Part shown: in pieces, positions 62,212 through 64,000 of the stretch | Layout of the letters: each line of letters starts with the position of its first letter | Numbering within the stretch: the stretch's first letter is position 1 | Assembly: GCA_963777735.1 (NCBI GenBank) | Contig: CAVZRQ010000008.1 | Span: 620,001-684,000 of the forward strand | Direction of reading: 5' to 3' | Source of the DNA: ZC4RG30 sp963777735 | Lineage (GTDB): Bacteria > Pseudomonadota > Gammaproteobacteria > Steroidobacterales > Steroidobacteraceae | DNA length: 64,000 nucleotides | Program-made: the position numbers and the translations under genes | Notes under the pieces: generated by a model | Database searches by the model: none | The model's input: only the letters and a program-made list of their open reading frames with translations | What the model was told of the DNA's origin: nothing

Positions 62212-62730
62212 CTACTGCGGCAAGGCAGCCGGATCGACCGCCTTGTCCTTTTCGATGGTGGCAAAGGAAATCTTCCCGAAACCTGCTTCCGTCGCGGTCT
62301 GCATCACCTTCTTCAGCACCTCGTAAGGCAGCGTCTTGTCGGCCATCACGGTTACTTCGCGCTCGGCCAGATCCTTCTCGGCCATTTCCTTGCCGATGAT
62401 GCGCGGGCGCTGCAACACATCGCGCAGCGGCGCAAACACGGCTTCTTCACTGGCACGCAGCTCGGCAATCGGCGCCACGCGGTCGCCCTGCACGAACAGC
62501 TCGTCCTTGGTCAGCATCACCACCACGGTTTCACGTGGCCGGGCAGTAACGATCGATTCGGGAATCTCGATGCCCTTGCTGTTCTGCACCAGCTCGACCT
62601 CGGTCGAGTAGATCAGCAGGAATGAAACCAGCACCGAGAGGATGTCGATCATCGGGATCAGGTTCAGTTCGCCTTCGGCGCGATTGCGCAGATGGTGCGT
62701 CATCATGCGACGCGCGCGATTGGACATCAT
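62212..62730 (-). CDS. ExbD/TolR family protein (second copy)
   Basis: A 172-residue proton-channel subunit. The N-terminal helix (LNLIPMIDILSVLVSFLLIY) carries the conserved membrane aspartate in MIDILS. The periplasmic domain ends TLPYEVLKKVMQTATEAGFGKI. It overlaps the preceding ExbD by four bases. A pair of different ExbDs with one ExbB is usual for AgmX-type systems. Confidence 0.92.
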   Translation of the reverse strand: MMSNRARRMMTHHLRNRAEGELNLIPMIDILSVLVSFLLIYSTEVELVQNSKGIEIPESIVTARPRETVVVMLTKDELFVQGDRVAPIAELRASEEAVFAPLRDVLQRPRIIGKEMAEKDLAEREVTVMADKTLPYEVLKKVMQTATEAGFGKISFATIEKDKAVDPAALPQ

Positions 62731-63260
62731 GGGCGTGCCCCCGCAGGCGCATCGGTTTCCGGTGCATCACCCAGCGAGACATTCGGAAACAATTCTGCCT
62801 GCACCAGCACGCCGCCCTGTCGCTGCTCGAGGATGCGCATGGTATCCATCACCTGCACCAGCGCATCGTAGGGAATGTCCTTTTCCAGCAGCAGCGTGGC
62901 ATCGGTCATGTCCGGGTACTTCGCCTTGACCACCTGCAGGTACTCGGAGAGACCCGTCAGGTTGTACGGTTCATCGCTGCTGGCACGCTTGAGTGTTTCC
63001 AGGGGGCCCGTCTTGCGATCGGCCACCTGGATCATGTCCTTGCGCAACAATACCTCTAGCTCGAGACCAGGCGGTGGTTCGACAAACGTGGCGCTGTTGC
63101 TGGGGAGTTTCAGCTCCAGAATCACGGTTCGCGAAAACACGGCAGTCATCAGCAGGAACGTGACCAGCACCGTGAAGATGTCGATCATCGGCACGAGCAG
63201 CAGCTCCGACGGCCTTTTGTGCCGTCGTTCGAGCTTGCGCATGGCGTAATTGCGACGCAT
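62727..63260 (-). CDS. ExbD/TolR family protein (first copy)
   Basis: A 177-residue ExbD homologue: the membrane helix (LLLVPMIDIFTVLVTFLLMTAVF) has the key aspartate in MIDIF, and the periplasmic end has KDIPYDALVQVMDTMRIL. It is 16 bases downstream of ExbB and overlaps the second ExbD by four bases. Confidence 0.92.
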   Translation of the reverse strand: MRRNYAMRKLERRHKRPSELLLVPMIDIFTVLVTFLLMTAVFSRTVILELKLPSNSATFVEPPPGLELEVLLRKDMIQVADRKTGPLETLKRASSDEPYNLTGLSEYLQVVKAKYPDMTDATLLLEKDIPYDALVQVMDTMRILEQRQGGVLVQAELFPNVSLGDAPETDAPAGARP

Positions 63261-63276
63261 CGAATCCCTTCCTGGA

Positions 63277-63936
63277 TCAGGCGCCAGCGGCCTGGGCAGC
63301 TTCCGAACGACGCTCCACGATCGAGTTCAGGAACTTCACCGAGGCCATTTCCAGGCTGTCGATCAATTCCGTGGTCTTGGTCTGCAGCACCGCGTGGATG
63401 ATGAGCAGCGGCACCGCGACCATCAGGCCGAAGGCCGTGCAGTTCATCGCTTCGGAGATACTGGCCGACAGCAGGTTGGCTTTCTCGGCCGGGTTCACGG
63501 TCGCCACCGCGCTGAAGGCGCCGATCAGACCCATCACGGTGCCCAGCAGCCCCAGCAGCGTCGCCAGGTTGGCGAAGGTGGCCAGGTAATGAGTTCGTTT
63601 CTCGAGTTTGGGCGTGATGCCCATCAGGCTTTCTTCCATGGCCTTCTCGATGTCATCGCGACGCTTGGCTCCCTGGACCCGGGCCAGGCCGTAGGTCAGG
63701 ATCTGCCCCACGGCTGATTCTGACTGCGATGCGATTTGCGACGCCTGGCGGAAGTTGCCCTGGCCAAGCAATGGCTCGAGCTGCTGCCACAGTTCGCGGT
63801 TCCGGCTGCGCGCAACCGTCAGGTAAAGATACCGCTCCACAGCGATGGCGATACCGATGACCATCACCACTGCGATGGGAAACATGAAATGCCCGCCGTT
63901 CTCGAAGAACCGGGCAATCGTTGAAAAAAAGTCCAT
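63277..63936 (-). CDS. ExbB/TolQ/MotA proton channel protein
   Basis: A 219-residue three-helix protein. Helix 1 is near residues 15-35 (MFPIAVVMVIGIAIAVERYLYL). The conserved block NLATLLGLLGTVMGLIGAFSAV and ISEAMNCTAFGLMVAVPLLIIH form helices 2 and 3. It forms the proton channel with the ExbD proteins. AGGGAG precedes the ATG at 63936. It is the first gene of the set within the window; about 60 bases remain to the right edge and show no gene I can identify. Confidence 0.93.
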   Translation of the reverse strand: MDFFSTIARFFENGGHFMFPIAVVMVIGIAIAVERYLYLTVARSRNRELWQQLEPLLGQGNFRQASQIASQSESAVGQILTYGLARVQGAKRRDDIEKAMEESLMGITPKLEKRTHYLATFANLATLLGLLGTVMGLIGAFSAVATVNPAEKANLLSASISEAMNCTAFGLMVAVPLLIIHAVLQTKTTELIDSLEMASVKFLNSIVERRSEAAQAAGA

Positions 63937-64000
63937 CTGAAAACTCCCTTGCTGGTGTGCAAGACCTCCTGCGCACCTTGAATCCCACGCAGCTAAATTG

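Noticed and set aside
63653..63988. Open frame on the minus strand at the right edge
   Set aside because: It overlaps the well-supported ExbB gene in another frame and encodes an Arg/Pro-rich product without a domain.

Overview
The window is 64 kb of ordinary-looking, GC-rich bacterial chromosome. Gene density is very high: no gap between genes exceeds about 200 bases, and start/stop overlaps are frequent. The gene content points to a gammaproteobacterium near the Xanthomonadales/Nevskiales/Steroidobacterales. The clues are ksgA-apaG-apaH synteny, a kynurenine-type NAD route, PEP carboxylase, C5-pathway heme genes, PQQ dehydrogenases, an ExbB-ExbD-ExbD-TonB set, and DUF1592/DUF1552 proteins. 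The taxonomic placement is inference from gene content only. I saw no rRNA, tRNA, prophage, insertion sequence or CRISPR array.

Layout. 0-2.4 kb: end of ksgA, a universal stress protein, apaG, apaH and a DUF1993 gene. 2.5-6.3 kb: a divergent stress locus. An ECF sigma factor and its NrsF-type anti-sigma face a bufferin operon (DUF2282 precursor peptide, DUF692/MNIO enzyme, DUF2063 partner, DoxX protein). Two matching promoter-like motifs lie between them. 6.3-11.3 kb: two PQQ/heme c alcohol dehydrogenase-type proteins around a SnoaL-like lipoprotein. 11.4-16.7 kb: a MacB/FtsX-type permease divergent from a sigma-54 response regulator and histidine kinase, with a perfect inverted repeat and a sigma-54-like promoter between them. 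16.9-24.6 kb: spermidine-synthase-like and UPF0149 proteins, fhs, a YebC-family protein, a GIN-domain lipoprotein, a TonB-dependent receptor and a small lipoprotein. 24.7-28.6 kb: four tightly coupled genes converting formylkynurenine to the quinolinate precursor. 28.5-32.5 kb, minus strand: rlmI-like, lgt, thyA, a SET-domain protein with a histone-like lysine tail, and folA. 32.6-39.3 kb: DUF255 protein, HIT protein, two YceI proteins, cytochrome b561, DUF486 protein, YjdM and a 570-residue unknown.

39.4-46.4 kb is the most unusual accessory block. A DUF1592-type heme protein, a Tat-exported DUF1552 protein, an exported ankyrin protein with a long Gly/Pro linker, and a metallo-beta-lactamase-fold protein (apparently frameshifted) are joined by overlaps; a cupin follows. 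46.4-55.0 kb: GFA protein, DNA glycosylase, then a sulfur assimilation and tetrapyrrole group (cysK, cysG, cysH, hemB, hemL, DUF934, cysI). HemB/HemL supply the precursor that CysG turns into siroheme for CysI. 55.1-64 kb, minus strand: ppc, an orphan CxxCH protein, a Kef-type antiporter and a TonB/ExbD/ExbD/ExbB energy-transduction set.

Three genes (the MBL-fold gene, hemL and cysI) carry a net +1 frame change within 9 kb. Two are expected to be important metabolic genes, so base-calling or assembly error is at least as likely as real decay.
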